Positions 24,704-35,565 of a DNA stretch of 64,000 nt are shown piece by piece. Position numbers and translations under genes: made by a program. This DNA comes from Pleodorina starrii (lineage: Eukaryota > Chlorophyta > Chlorophyceae > Chlamydomonadales > Volvocaceae). The stretch covers positions 434,001 to 498,000 of the forward strand of contig BRXU01000030.1 in the NCBI GenBank assembly GCA_030267565.1, read 5' to 3'. The notes beneath the pieces were generated by a model. That model was not told where the DNA came from. It made no database searches and saw only the letters and a program-made list of their open reading frames with translations. Position 1 is the stretch's first letter. Each line of letters starts with the position of its first letter.

Positions 24704-25381
24704 ATGGCCCTATCGGTACTCAAGATCGAGATTGACGAGCTCAAAAACTCGATCCAGCACTTGGAGCGAAGCAATCGCGAGCTCAAGGACCTCCTGCAGA
24801 CGGATCCAGACCCCGAATACCGCATCGCCATCGGCGAGAACATAACCACCCTAGCAAAGAAGCGAGCCCGGGTGGCGGCCTTGGAAGAGGAGCTCCGGCG
24901 CCTCACCGGCGAGGAGTACGAGTCCGATGCTGTGGCGGTGCCGGTCTCGGAGGAGGGCGCCCCTGGCGCCGCGCTGCAGGAAGGACACAACAGCGTGGCG
25001 ACAAGGACTGCTGCGGGACGAGACGAGGACATGCAAACCGAGGAGCCCCAAGTCGCCGAGTCCCATTGCGACATGGACAGCACTAGCATGGAGGTAGACG
25101 CAGCCGCAGCAGGGCCGGGCGCGGAAGCGACTGCTGCCGGAGTCTCCGGAGATGTTACGTCAGCTGGTGCTGCCGCTGGCGCGGCTGGCAGCGCTGTCAG
25201 CGGGGCCCCCGGCGCCGGGGCCCAGGGTGCAACGTCGTTGGGAGCCATCACCGCTGCGGCAGCAGCGGAGACCGCGGCCCCCCCTCCGGCGCAACCGGCC
25301 GGGGGCCCTGAGGGGCCTTCGGGTCCTCTGAGCGCGGAGGGTGAGGCGTCCGGGACATCCGGCTCTGGCATGTGGCTGTGA
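24704..25381 (+). CDS. Coiled-coil protein, single exon, 225 aa
   Basis: This intronless frame begins with MALSVLKIEIDELKNSIQHL. Residues 1-70 form a strongly heptad-patterned coiled coil (LKIEIDELKNSI, LERSNRELKDLL, then DPDPEYRIAIGENITTLAKKRARVAALEEELRRL split by a short acidic turn). Residues 75-225 are an acidic, then Ala/Gly/Pro-rich tail without predicted structure, ending GTSGSGMWL. No signal peptide or membrane segment is present. The N-terminal half looks like a conserved eukaryotic coiled-coil family, but I cannot name it; a role as an adaptor or complex subunit is inference. It is divergently arranged with the LRR gene 273 bp away. Confidence 0.75.
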   Translation: MALSVLKIEIDELKNSIQHLERSNRELKDLLQTDPDPEYRIAIGENITTLAKKRARVAALEEELRRLTGEEYESDAVAVPVSEEGAPGAALQEGHNSVATRTAAGRDEDMQTEEPQVAESHCDMDSTSMEVDAAAAGPGAEATAAGVSGDVTSAGAAAGAAGSAVSGAPGAGAQGATSLGAITAAAAAETAAPPPAQPAGGPEGPSGPLSAEGEASGTSGSGMWL

Positions 25382-28300
25382 AAGCATGCTTTGGGCGTTT
25401 GGGGATGGGGAGGGGAGGGGAGGGGAGGGGCGGAGCTGGGCTGGGGCGACGCACAACGGAGGGCAGGGGAGCGGGATGGAACTGGATTGGGATGGGGCAG
25501 TGAGGTAGACGGTCCTCCAGGGAGACCGTGTGGGACGTCGTGCCGCGTGTCGCGTCCGCCGCTGCCACACCACCACACCCGGTTGCCCGGTGATACTGAT
25601 TGAGGTGTACAATCGCAGACAGGGATGGACGAATGGACGAATGGAGGCGGCTCGGTGTCTGGTGGTGGGGTGCATGGGTGGGTGCGGGAGGCGCGATGGC
25701 GGGGGGAGGGGGCGCTGTTGGGGGCTGGTGCTGGTGGCTGAGGCATGGTTGCGTATCCGTGAGGCGGCGGCGGCTCAGGGAATGGTTTCGGAGCTTCTCG
25801 GACGGCGGCCAGCTTGCCCAGTGGGTGGTTTTGGAGGCTGCTCACTTTGCGGCTGGACTCGGAGCAATCGGACGGTCCGTTGAGGGGCTGAGCGCTGTCG
25901 TCGTCCCGCCGTGAGGAGGGAGGAGTCAGGCGGGAGGGGGTGGGGGGGGCCTGCGCTGGATGAGCGGCGGGGCGCGTGCTGCGCGCTGCACACACGCTCC
26001 TCCGAGCAACAGCAATAGCAGCAGCGGCGGCAGCGCTGGACCTGCGCATATGCCGCACCAAGGTATTATCCATCCCAACAGCAAAGCGCAACACACGAAG
26101 AGGCTCCGTTACAGACGCGTACCATCCAGGTGCCGTCTCGAGCCGACCGCGGTACCGTATTCGACCCAGATTCCGCCTGATCCGCCATCATTTTCTAGTG
26201 TTTTATTTTTTGAAGTAAAAAAAGGTGCTACTCATGCTGCTCATGAAGTTTGCTTACTCATGGAGCTGCTGCCTGACACTGACACTGACACTGCCCGCAG
26301 ATAAGATACTTGACACATGCATCCCAACAACTAAGTCCCCCCCGCGGGCAAGGCGGGGAGGAAAACAACCACGACTCTTTAACGAGCCACGACCATGGCC
26401 CTACTCTCTCATCGGCCCACACGCGCGCCTCCTGCAGCATAGCAATACCAGCGGAAAGCTCAGCTAAAGCAAAGCGAAGCGAAGCAAAGCAGTTCTTCTT
26501 TCGCGTACTCGGGGGGGGGGGGGGGCAAACGGGCGCTCCCGGCCGCGCACCCGCGCCCGTCACCCTGCCCATCTCCTAAGCCATACGCACCCGCATCACC
26601 ACCCAACCATCCGCGTCTCCGTTCCATCGACCGAACGGTTGAACTGAGAATGAGAAACACCGCCCGCCAGTCCCGTGTTATGGCAGCTCTGGAATCCCTT
26701 TATTTGTACGACATCTACGACCTAGTACCGTACCCTACATACCGATGTGCACGCTTAAGTCCAATCCAATCCAATGCTCGCTGCGATTAATAACATTGAC
26801 GGAGGTCTAAGGTCGCTACATTCACGAAGTAATTACGCACATCCTGGACGTACTTTGAGGCAATATGATCGTAACTAACCCAACGACCTCAAAACGTCGC
26901 TGCGAGTGGCAGTGCCCGATGCTAAAAAACAACCCCCAACACCCAAAGAGGAGACGGGGGAAAACACACCCGACCCGCTCGCTTGCCTGCCCGGGATGTC
27001 CCGCACCCGCCCTATCCCCAACCCAACCGCAAACAGCGCAGATACACGCGCATCCATGGCGTCTGCACTCCACACGCACCCGCAGGCGAATACCCTAAAC
27101 CCGAATCCCTCATCCAAGCTTTCGACCGCCGCCTCAACTTACGTCCCGACCCCCTACGCACCGCGCCGCCGCAGCACAGCACGCACCGCACGACGATCGA
27201 AGCGCAAACATGCCGTACAGGCGCTTTAAGCAGAAACCCACAACTGCGTGGGCGCGTACGGCACCCAACCCCGCAGCGGCAGGTGTGGGTTGCGGACCCC
27301 GCACATACACACATACTCACACGGAGGAGGGAGGTCATTGACGGACCGTGCGGCTCCCACCAAGCAATCACGCAACATGTACCGTCTGGCCCCTGCGCCC
27401 TCCATTCATCCCAGCGGCTGCGCTGCGCCAGTTCGTTCCGTCTTCCTACTCCGAACGTCAATGCTGCTAGCACGCACACAGGCACGCACGCACGCACGCA
27501 CGCAAACCCAAATCCCGCCGCGGGCGCGCGCGCCTCACCCGTTGCCCTCCCCCCTCCCCGCGCCGAACAACACGCCCGGGCAGCAGCATGCGCACGCGCC
27601 CGGGCATGCGCATGCGTGTATGCATGCCTGGTGGCGCGCCTGCGGTCGAGCGGGGCCTCTCGCCGCCCGCCTTCCGACGGCGAGGTGTCAGCCAGTCAGT
27701 CAATTAGTTAGTTAATCAATCAGTCAGTTCAGTCCCTCGCCTGTGCGATGCGTTCCCCCAACTCGACTCCGCCCGCCCGCCCGCCCGCGGGTAAAACGTT
27801 TCCAACAACCCGCCGCGCCTAATATGAGCAATGAGCATTGACGACGCACACGCGAGGGAGGCACGCCAGGGGCCCCGCGCCCCCCGCGCGAGGGTATTCG
27901 CGCTCCCGGCATCAATACCCCATCTAGAGACGAAGTATTGCTCCCGGGTTCCGAGTCCGTTCGCCAACGCCGTCTCCGCCCCTTCGCTGCGGTCTAGATA
28001 TCTTTTTGCCTAGCCCTAGAGAGATGACACCTCAACAGAGCAAGGCGGCAGCCGCTGCCCCCAACCACCCACGCACCCCACGCACGCACCCAGAGCAACG
28101 CAACGCGACGCCCCGCCCCGCCCAGGCAGACACACAGGCGCGCGACCTAGCGGAGGACGACCATACGGCCAAAGCCCGAGCGTCAACGTCCCACGGGTCC
28201 AGACACAGCCGCGCAGCAGCATGCCGCGCAGCCATGCAACATGCCGATGCCCTAAAGTGTGCGCCGCCGTAGCTGCTAGCGGCTAGCGAGCGCGGCCCGC

Positions 28301-28754
28301 GCTCCGACGACTACCGTACTCAAATGCAACTACTACGGTACCTACATGGCTAAGGCAATCAATATGCGACTAAACGCGGTCGCTGGGGTACAAATTACGC
28401 GGGCGGGCACAAGCACGACAGCCTAAAGGCCCAAACGTGCGTGCGTGGGGGGCATGGAGGTGGGGGCGGGCCGGACGCGGCGGGCACGCGCGCGCACCTG
28501 GGCGCCCAACCATCGAAGAAGTACACAGGCACCGGCACAGGCACCGGCACGTACCCGCGATACGACGAGGCCCAAAATACTGCCCCAAGTACAATACAGT
28601 ACAACGCTCGCGCCTCAATCCCATCCCAGTTGATGGGACGTCGATGTGGCCATGTGGGCTAGAGGAGTGGAGTGGACAGTGGAGTGGAGTGCTCCGCGCC
28701 GCGTCCTGGCTTTGCAACACAGTCGGGTAGCCGCGCCGGGGGTTATTCACGCCG

Positions 28755-28800
28755 GGGGTATAGGCCGGAGCCCGTAAACGGTATCAAATCAGAAAAGTCC
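28755..28800. repeat. About 45-bp dispersed repeat, copy 2 (inverted)
   Basis: This is the reverse complement of the block at 23052-23098, with few differences. It sits in gene-poor DNA. Confidence 0.6.
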
Positions 28801-30082
28801 TTCCTGGGGGCGGTCGGGCGGGCAACGCGCCAACTCTACCCGGCCGGGCCGCGAACATGCGATATTGCCTAAACCCTGCTGACGGCGAAAGCGAGTCCGT
28901 GTGGAGAGGCCGTGACTGCACGGCAACGTCATCTACGGACCGTCTGGTCGCATGTTCGTGTGTGTGGGTGTGGGGTGGGTGTGAGGTGTGTGTGTTGACG
29001 CACCAAATAGGCGCAAGGGGCAAATCCCAGCTCCAACGACCTCAGTCCGCATTTCGGGCCCCGCACGCTCAAGCCCCACAACTTCTTAACTCCCACAGCC
29101 TTATGAGAGGTGATATTTTCCACTCGACGGCCGTCTCTCGCTCGCTCGCTCGCAGCCAAAACCCAAATTTCCCCTCCCCGCCGTCGAACCCCTCCTGCCG
29201 CCAACCCTGAACGCCCTCCCGCCGTCCAAATACCTCCACAGACTTCGCAGGTAGAGGCTCGCAGGTCGCCAATCGGGTATGGGATACCACCCACGAACGA
29301 ACGAACGACACATTTCGGCAGGACGCGAAAGCCCCGACCAGTGCCGAACTCACTCGAGACCCACGGAAAACCCGGCACCGGCACGAAACACACCCACACC
29401 CACACCCGCATACACACACACATCCACACATACCCACATCCACACACACACATCCATACACACACAAGCGCGCGCAAACAAATGTCCGCACACACACACA
29501 CACGCACGCACATACGAGGGAGCAGGAGAGACACGCGTGCAGAGCCAAGATCCGCCACCCGGTGGTGGTGGTGGTGGTGGTGGTCGTGTCGCAACACGGA
29601 CGACACGGGCGCGCAGACCCGAACGTGGGTTCGCGAACCCACCCTGCCCTGCCCTGCCCTGCCCTGCCCTGGCAAACCACGCGCGCAGCTTCGCCCTGAA
29701 GAAAGCAAAGGCCACACGCCCTACCAAGGCCGCCACCCTACCAACCCACGCGCACGAAAGGAGCAGCAAACGAGAACACAAAGTCACGCACCCGACCAAA
29801 CCACCAACCAACCAACCAACAACCAACCAGCCAACCAAACACGAGTTCGTCCACCATAACGCCCTCCCGCCGCGCCGCGCCGCAACTTGATCAATATTCT
29901 GCTCGGGCGGAATTCCGCACCCGCTCCCTCCACCGCCGTCCCCGCCTCGACTCCCCTCCCGCATGCCTGTACGGCAAACACGGCCACACGATATCCGCAT
30001 CTTGCGGCGGTCGCTGCTCTGGTGGCGCCCCCGCCCCCCCGCCCGCCCGCCCGACCCGCGACCCGAGATGCGGGGGAGGGCT

Positions 30083-30087
30083 TTACA
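30083..30087 (-). terminator. TGTAA polyadenylation-type signal for the RRM gene
   Basis: TGTAA on the minus strand lies about 230 bases beyond the stop codon at 30318. This is the pentamer used by volvocine algae. Confidence 0.5.
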
Positions 30088-30317
30088 CGGGCTTTACCCC
30101 CCGGGTGCAGGGAGAGAGGGAGGGAGAGGGGGAGGGCCACTCGTCGCCAGGTCCAACGGCCCGGCCCGTCGCGGCCCCGCACTCGCATTCGCTGGGAGGC
30201 GACCACGACAAGCACACACACGCGGCCGCGGCCGCATCGCTCACTCACTCACTCACTCGGGTTCTCACCCGAGCGCGGCACCGTGGGTCGCGCCCCCGTG
30301 GGTCGGCTCCCCGCGGG

Positions 30318-32651
30318 TCACCGCACCCGGAACATGATCCTGGGCTCCCCCGGCCGGCTGCCGCCCTCGAAGCACCAGCTGCCGTGAAAGTGCAATCGGG
30401 AGATCTCCCCGAGAAAGCGCTCAAAGCTGCCGTACACCGCGCCGGCGTAGCCCTCCAGGCTAAAGTACGGCGCGTCGCGGCCCCACGCCACCACCTCCTG
30501 CGCCTCCGACAGGTACGACGCAACGTCGGCGACGGCGTACGACATCTGGGCGGGCTGGCGGCTGAAGAGCGACCCGAGGCGCCCGGCGCAGCGGGCGAGC
30601 AGGTCTGGGCGGGGGGGACAACGGGCGCGGAGAGAGAGGGAAGAGGAGGGTCGAGGTCGGTTAATGGTACTGGTGGCAGCAGCGGTAGCGGCAGCGGCAG
30701 CGGCAGCGGCAGCGGCAGCGGCAGCGGCAGCGGCAGCGGCGAGGAGAGGGGAGCGGAGGGCCACCCGGATTGGCAAAAGCTGCACTACTGGCTTCTCGAC
30801 GGGCACAACCGGAGAGGCGGGACGGACGGACGCCCTTTGCCCTTTGCAAATCAATACGGTACTTTGCATGCGCGTGTTGTGTGACCACCTACCCCGCGTA
30901 GACGGCAGTTGCGTTGCGTCCACACCGCCTGGCAGCACCTGCGAGCCCGCCTGCGCCTGCGCCTGCGCCTGCGCCTGCGCCTGCGCCTGCGCCTGCGCCT
31001 GCGCCTGCGCCTGCGCCTGCGCCTGCGCCTGCGCCTGCGCCTGCGTCGGCGCCTGCGTCGGCATCAGCGGCTGTGACGACGACGCGCCTGGGGCCCCGTG
31101 CGCCGCACAGTACTGCTGCCGCTGTGGCACAGACTGGTGCTGCTGCCCCGGCGACAAGCAACTGATACGGTTGTTGCTGCTGCTGTACTGCAGCGAGCGC
31201 GGCGCCCTGTGCCGAGAGCGCGGCGTGAACACGGACGCGCCGGCGGCGCAGCCGCCGCGGCACACCGGCGCCGGCCGCGGGTCGGCGCCGCCGCCCGCGC
31301 TGGCGGCCGCGCAGGGGGCGCTGCTGGTGCTGGCGGTGGTGGTGGTGGTATGGCCTGATGCGGACCAGTCGCTGGGGGGCGGCGTCGGCGGCACCGCCAC
31401 CCTCGCCGCCGTGGCTGTTGCCGACACGACTGCGACTGCTGCTCCTGCCGCCGTCGCCCCATCGGGCTGCTGCTGCTGTTGCTGTTGCTGCTGCGTGCGT
31501 CCCCCTTCTGGCTGCAGCTGCTGCTGCTGCGGCTGCGGCCTGTCCCTTGCCGTTGCCGTTGCGTCCCCGCTGCTCGCAGCGCCGCTGCCGGTTCCATTGC
31601 CGGTCCCGCTGCCGCTGCAGGACTGCAGCGACTTACAGGAGCCCCAGGAGCCCAGGGTGGTGGGCGTCGCGGAAGAGTAAGATACCGCGGTGCCCTCCGC
31701 GTCGTTGTCGTTGCTGGGGGTGCAGAAGCTGATGGGGGAGCAGTCAAAGACGGTGTGCTCGCAGGTTATGGCGGGAGCGGCGTAGAGCGACCAGGATGCT
31801 TCCGATTGGCTGCAGCTGGGCTGTTCTGTGCTGTGCATGGCACTGAGGCTGCCGCAGTCGCTGCACCGCCTGCAGACAGTAGGTGTGGATAGACCGCTCC
31901 CGACGTCCGGGGTGTGAACGCCCTCGTGACGCTTGCATGCGGTGAGCCGCATCAGCGTCGCGATTAGCAGCGGGTCGCGCAACGAGTCCCAGCCTTGCAT
32001 GTGCCGAAGCTTCCCAATATACAGCGTTGCAGTCTGGTCCGCGACAGTTCCGTGCAACGACCAGCCTGCCCCGAAATGGCTTTCGCCGATGGCCAGCAGC
32101 ATCCTTTCAAGGCTGCCGTAAACGTCGCGCCCCCACAGCGAAAGTGGCTTTTGCATCTGGCAGCCGGAGGGCGCGATGCAATCACTCAGCAGCGAGAGCA
32201 GCTTATTCGCCCTGAACGCCTCCTGGTGCGTCCGTTTCGCAAAGCGCCAATGCAGGACCTGAGCGCAAAGGCGCGTTATCTTCTCGACTGGCTGGTCCCA
32301 ACTGGTCAAGGGCGCCGACGCGACGGCCGGCTTGCCTCCAGAGGCCGATGACTCGCACACGCGAACATTCACTGCCTTGCCGCCCACGCAGATGTTGTTG
32401 TCGAGCTCTGCCGCTATTGCAGAAATTTGGGAAGCGGAAGGAGACCCATCGATAGCAACGAAGCCGAATCCTTTGTTCTTCCAAGCTGACTGGGGGACAA
32501 CACTGATTGCGAGCACTTGGACGTTCCTTGACGCCAGCTCAGCTGAAAGTGCGGTCTCAACCTCATCCTTAGGTAGCTTTGGTGGTATACGCGTCAAGAA
32601 AAGGTGATAAGGGCCCCCAATCACGCCAGAGGAACCGGGGTCCGCGGCCAT
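30318..32651 (-). CDS. RRM-containing protein with duplicated terminal module and Gln/Ala-rich centre
   Basis: A single open frame encodes 777 aa. Residues 14-100 form an RNA-recognition motif: RNP2-like YHLFLTRIP and RNP1-like NKGFGFVAI. A module at about 145-215 (SLWGRDVYGSLERMLLAIGE, then HFGAGW) reappears at the C-terminus at about 700-777 (VAWGRD...VYGSFERFLGEI...HFHGSWCFEGG). Between them lies a low-complexity centre with poly-Gln, poly-Ser, poly-Thr and a long (Gln-Ala)n tract coded by a hexanucleotide repeat. A possible in-phase intron (GGG|GTAGGT near 30891 to CCCAG|AC near 30607) would remove a poly-Ala stretch and give about 680 aa. The RRM predicts RNA binding; a target or process cannot be named. 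A TGTAA signal lies 230 bases downstream. Confidence 0.75.
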   Translation of the reverse strand: MAADPGSSGVIGGPYHLFLTRIPPKLPKDEVETALSAELASRNVQVLAISVVPQSAWKNKGFGFVAIDGSPSASQISAIAAELDNNICVGGKAVNVRVCESSASGGKPAVASAPLTSWDQPVEKITRLCAQVLHWRFAKRTHQEAFRANKLLSLLSDCIAPSGCQMQKPLSLWGRDVYGSLERMLLAIGESHFGAGWSLHGTVADQTATLYIGKLRHMQGWDSLRDPLLIATLMRLTACKRHEGVHTPDVGSGLSTPTVCRRCSDCGSLSAMHSTEQPSCSQSEASWSLYAAPAITCEHTVFDCSPISFCTPSNDNDAEGTAVSYSSATPTTLGSWGSCKSLQSCSGSGTGNGTGSGAASSGDATATARDRPQPQQQQLQPEGGRTQQQQQQQQQPDGATAAGAAVAVVSATATAARVAVPPTPPPSDWSASGHTTTTTASTSSAPCAAASAGGGADPRPAPVCRGGCAAGASVFTPRSRHRAPRSLQYSSSNNRISCLSPGQQHQSVPQRQQYCAAHGAPGASSSQPLMPTQAPTQAQAQAQAQAQAQAQAQAQAQAQAQAQAQAQAGSQVLPGGVDATQLPSTRGRWSHNTRMQSTVLICKGQRASVRPASPVVPVEKPVVQLLPIRVALRSPLLAAAAAAAAAAAAAAAAAATAAATSTINRPRPSSSLSLRARCPPRPDLLARCAGRLGSLFSRQPAQMSYAVADVASYLSEAQEVVAWGRDAPYFSLEGYAGAVYGSFERFLGEISRLHFHGSWCFEGGSRPGEPRIMFRVR
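30949..31044. repeat. GCCTGC hexanucleotide microsatellite inside the RRM gene
   Basis: About sixteen GCCTGC units in tandem code on the minus strand for alternating Ala and Gln. Imperfect GTCGGC-containing units follow. The tract is in frame and likely length-variable. Confidence 0.9.
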
Positions 32652-34858
32652 ACTGCTAGAACTTTGGATGCATAAGCATTTTGGGTTCTGCTTCTTACGA
32701 TAGTTAACCTAGATAAGAGATCGTTTCGATGGCATTTGCGTGTGTCAAGAGCAGGTAGGTTCGCAAGCCAGCAACAGGGACCTTGTCGATAGTTACGTTG
32801 TTGCAGCTAACGTCAAAGGCAGGATTGAATTCAATTATGCCGCACCATGCGAAGTGAGGTTTGCGCTGCTTGCATGTGCGCCGAATCAACCTCCTCCCAC
32901 CCGCCCGATGCCGTGGAAGGCGCCCGCCCCAACACAACCGACCCTGGAGCAGTATCGCTTTCGCCGTCTCAACCGCACCGCTCGACTTTCTCGGAATTAT
33001 TAGAGTGGAACTGAAAACCCCTAATGATTTTGCTGAGTTGGCAGGCGGACGTAAGCAGATAGAGCGCTAGACAACGGCTCTACGGCAGTTGTCGGGCTCG
33101 GGCAGGCGGGCAGAAGAACAACGGACAATGCAGCGCCGAATTCATTTATAAAGTCATTTGAGGTCTTTTGCTTAGAGGCAGCTGTATGCGCCCCGGCGCA
33201 GGGCTTGCATTACCTTATGCCGTTCTGCCGGCCGACGGGCGAGACCAATTCCAATACCGTATTGAGAAAAATGCATCAGATATACGAGGTTCACATGGCG
33301 CCTCTGTAACGTAATTACGAAAACGCGGAAAGGGTGCACCGGCGCAAAATGGTAGAACGACAAATCTAGGCATGCAGACCTGTGCAGACAGTAGTAATGG
33401 CCTACGACGGTTACTGCATAAAAAGGCTTTCTCGTGGCCGCTGAGGTCTTATCCTTCTGCGAACAATATAAGAAACGCCTCGATTCGCCGGTGCATTTAA
33501 CGTTCGCCGCATACGCCGCATCGCACGCATCGCTGACGGGGTATTTGTCGGTTGATTCCGAGCACACGATAAACTTTGGCCAACTTCATTTTATGCCTTC
33601 TGTTTTAATATAACTTATACTCGTATAACTGAAACCCATGTTGAGCGTTGCGTTTTGCCTTTCAGCGCAATGGTGATGTCGTATTTGATGCTCCCTTAGG
33701 CACCTGGACCTGGCGTCTCCTTTCCACAAGATGGGCCTGCGGCGATCCCGGAATTTGGCAGCGTTGCCGGGTTGTGGTATATATGTGTTCGCATGAGGTA
33801 GTGTACGGCCCTGGACTCAACGTAGCGCTGGGCGAAGCGCACCGATCCGGTGCTGTAGCCGTACCGCTGCTTCAGCCCTCGCCGTGGCATTCGCCGCCGA
33901 AATAAAACATCATCTGCAAGCCCGGCTGCACAGCAATGACGCCACCACAGGACTGAACCCAACCTCATGAACATACAGCCTCAAGCCTCTGCGCTTCCAA
34001 GCGCGCCTGGCTGGGAAGCCCTGCAGTGTGTGCAGAGTCCCTCCCACACACTGTCTGTCATGAGCTCTACTCTGGTGTCTGCTGCTCCGTCGGTCTCCCA
34101 CACATTCATGCGTGGTAACTTTGCCTGTAGCTACAAGCGGCATTACCGGCCCCACCCACGGACTCCGTGCCTCCAGCAACCGCACTGCAGTCCGCTCCCG
34201 GGCCTCCTGCACAGCCCGCTCGAGCACATGATCATGGCTCTGCTGCACTTGCCGCATGTCTCACTTCGCAACGAGCTAGCCCAGGTGGGGCCGCCCTGCC
34301 CCACAAGCCATTCCTGCTCAGGCCGCATCACATTCTCGCGTGTCAGCCTGCGCAGCGTATGTACCGTATGCTCCGGAGTCGGCCTCCTACGTCCTGCGCC
34401 TCGCGAATGCGTAAAAGGCGCTTGGCATCCAAGCGCCGTTTATATTGGATTTGCGTGTTCTTCTGATCGCGGTGGCGGTTCAGAGCTCTCCGCGTATTGC
34501 GTCAACCGTTTGCGTAACCGTCACAGCTCGCCATCTGGTCTTTAAGGCGTATTGCCTGCCCTCGCTATCATTTATTGATACTCCTTCGCGCTGCCTTTGC
34601 ATTGTCCGCGTTCGTCTTTTCGGCCTTCTCCTTCCCGCTGTTCGTGCTCCCGTGCTTCGCCTCGAACAAATGGATTCCATTGTCTATGCCATTCTCGAAT
34701 GTCTTTATGTGCTCTGCCTCCGTCATTTCGATTGTCTCAGTTCTGACATCCTCGCTTGTCACTCTCACAGTCTCACTGCGCATCGTTCGTATACCGGTAC
34801 TCCGGTTCTCGCCGTACTCCTCCTGCGCCTTGCGCATGCGTCATCGCCTTTCCTTTGG
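32652..34858. other. Intergenic; no supported gene
   Basis: This is the 5' flank of the RRM gene, then more AT-rich DNA. An open frame at 33172-33567 (minus) and a charged stretch near 34150-34240 (minus; HDHVLERAVQEARERTAVRL, preceded by an acceptor-like GTGCAG) could be exons of unknown genes or transposon relics. I could not connect either to other exons. Confidence 0.4.
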
Positions 34859-35565
34859 TACGTGTGCTTTTTTTGGATACGTCTGCTTTTCTCTTTATGC
34901 CGGTCCCAGAGGGGGGGAGGGTTTGCCTTGACTCCGATTCCCTTTTGCCAGCCACCTCGCTGCACCGCTCTGTGCTGGCGGGCCACATGCTGGGTCACCC
35001 CCCGCAGCAGCACACCCACCACCATCACCATCACCATCAAGCGCCGCGGAGTCTCATCCCGGAGGTGTCCAGGGAGGGATACGAGAACAGCCGCACCTGC
35101 AAGGTGCGTGGCGTGGCGTGGTGTGGCTGGATGGCCGCTGGGGTGTGTGGCGTCCACCCGGGATGGGGCTGATGGATACCGGTACGGCAGGTGCCACTGG
35201 GAAGACGCGCCACGCCACGCAACTCAACCAGGCTGGGTACCGCCCCACACGCGAGGACTCCGACACAAATGCCCTCGGACCCCTTACCTGACCTGGGGAG
35301 GGGTACGGCAGAACGGTACCCTGACGGTGAGAGCGATACCCTCCCCCTTCGCTAGCATGGGTACCGATTCGTTTCAGGGAATTAGAATCGGCACACGTAG
35401 TCGTAGACATGCATTTCACGGCGTGGGATCCCTTTCCAATGAGGCGATTTCGTCGGTGATTTTGTTAGTGGCCTGGTCTAGATGTTCTATTGAACATTAG
35501 ACCCACCGAGTCGTGCGATCGCACTATGTAGCTGTTATCCAGCTCCTCCGTAATTAATTAATTCA
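34859..35565 (+). mobile_element. Short retroposon, copy A, with internal exon-like insert
   Basis: The 10-bp direct repeat TTTCCTTTGG flanks the element at 34849-34858 and 35566-35575. Outside the block 34950-35341, the sequence aligns with the reverse complement of copy B (19985-20288), including the stem-loop at 35475-35503 and the AATTAATTAATT tail. There are no terminal inverted repeats, and target-site duplications of different length suggest retroposition. The element is on the plus strand with its tail at 35565. Confidence 0.7.
34950..35341 (+). other. About 392-bp exon-like block inside retroposon copy A
   Basis: This block is absent from copy B at the exactly corresponding point (CCTTTTGCC joined to TCCCCCTTCG). 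It opens with CAG|CC and holds an open stretch (SLHRSVLAGHML, a His run, then RSLIPEVSREGYENSRTCK) that ends at AAG|GTGCGT, a good donor. It looks like a captured host exon with intron flanks. The alternative is that copy B lost it by deletion. The source gene is not recognised. Confidence 0.4.

Larger units (their letters stand above)
25382..30317. other. Gene-poor interval rich in simple sequence
   Basis: No supported gene in nearly 5 kb. Visible content includes CA-rich tracts (29390-29520), a (GGT)n run near 29562-29584, CCCTG repeats near 29640-29671, a dispersed 45-bp repeat at 28755-28800 and a variant of the shared CGTCTCCG motif at 27971. The longest frames translate to Cys/Val, His or Arg runs and are judged artefacts. 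Confidence 0.55.

Noticed and set aside
28929..29717. 262-codon minus frame with Cys/Val-rich, membrane-like segment
   Set aside because: The hydrophobic stretch is the translation of a degenerate (CA/GT)n tract, not a membrane helix.
30664..31680. 338-codon plus frame with Ala/Cys runs
   Set aside because: Antisense reading of the hexanucleotide and poly-Gln codons of the RRM gene.
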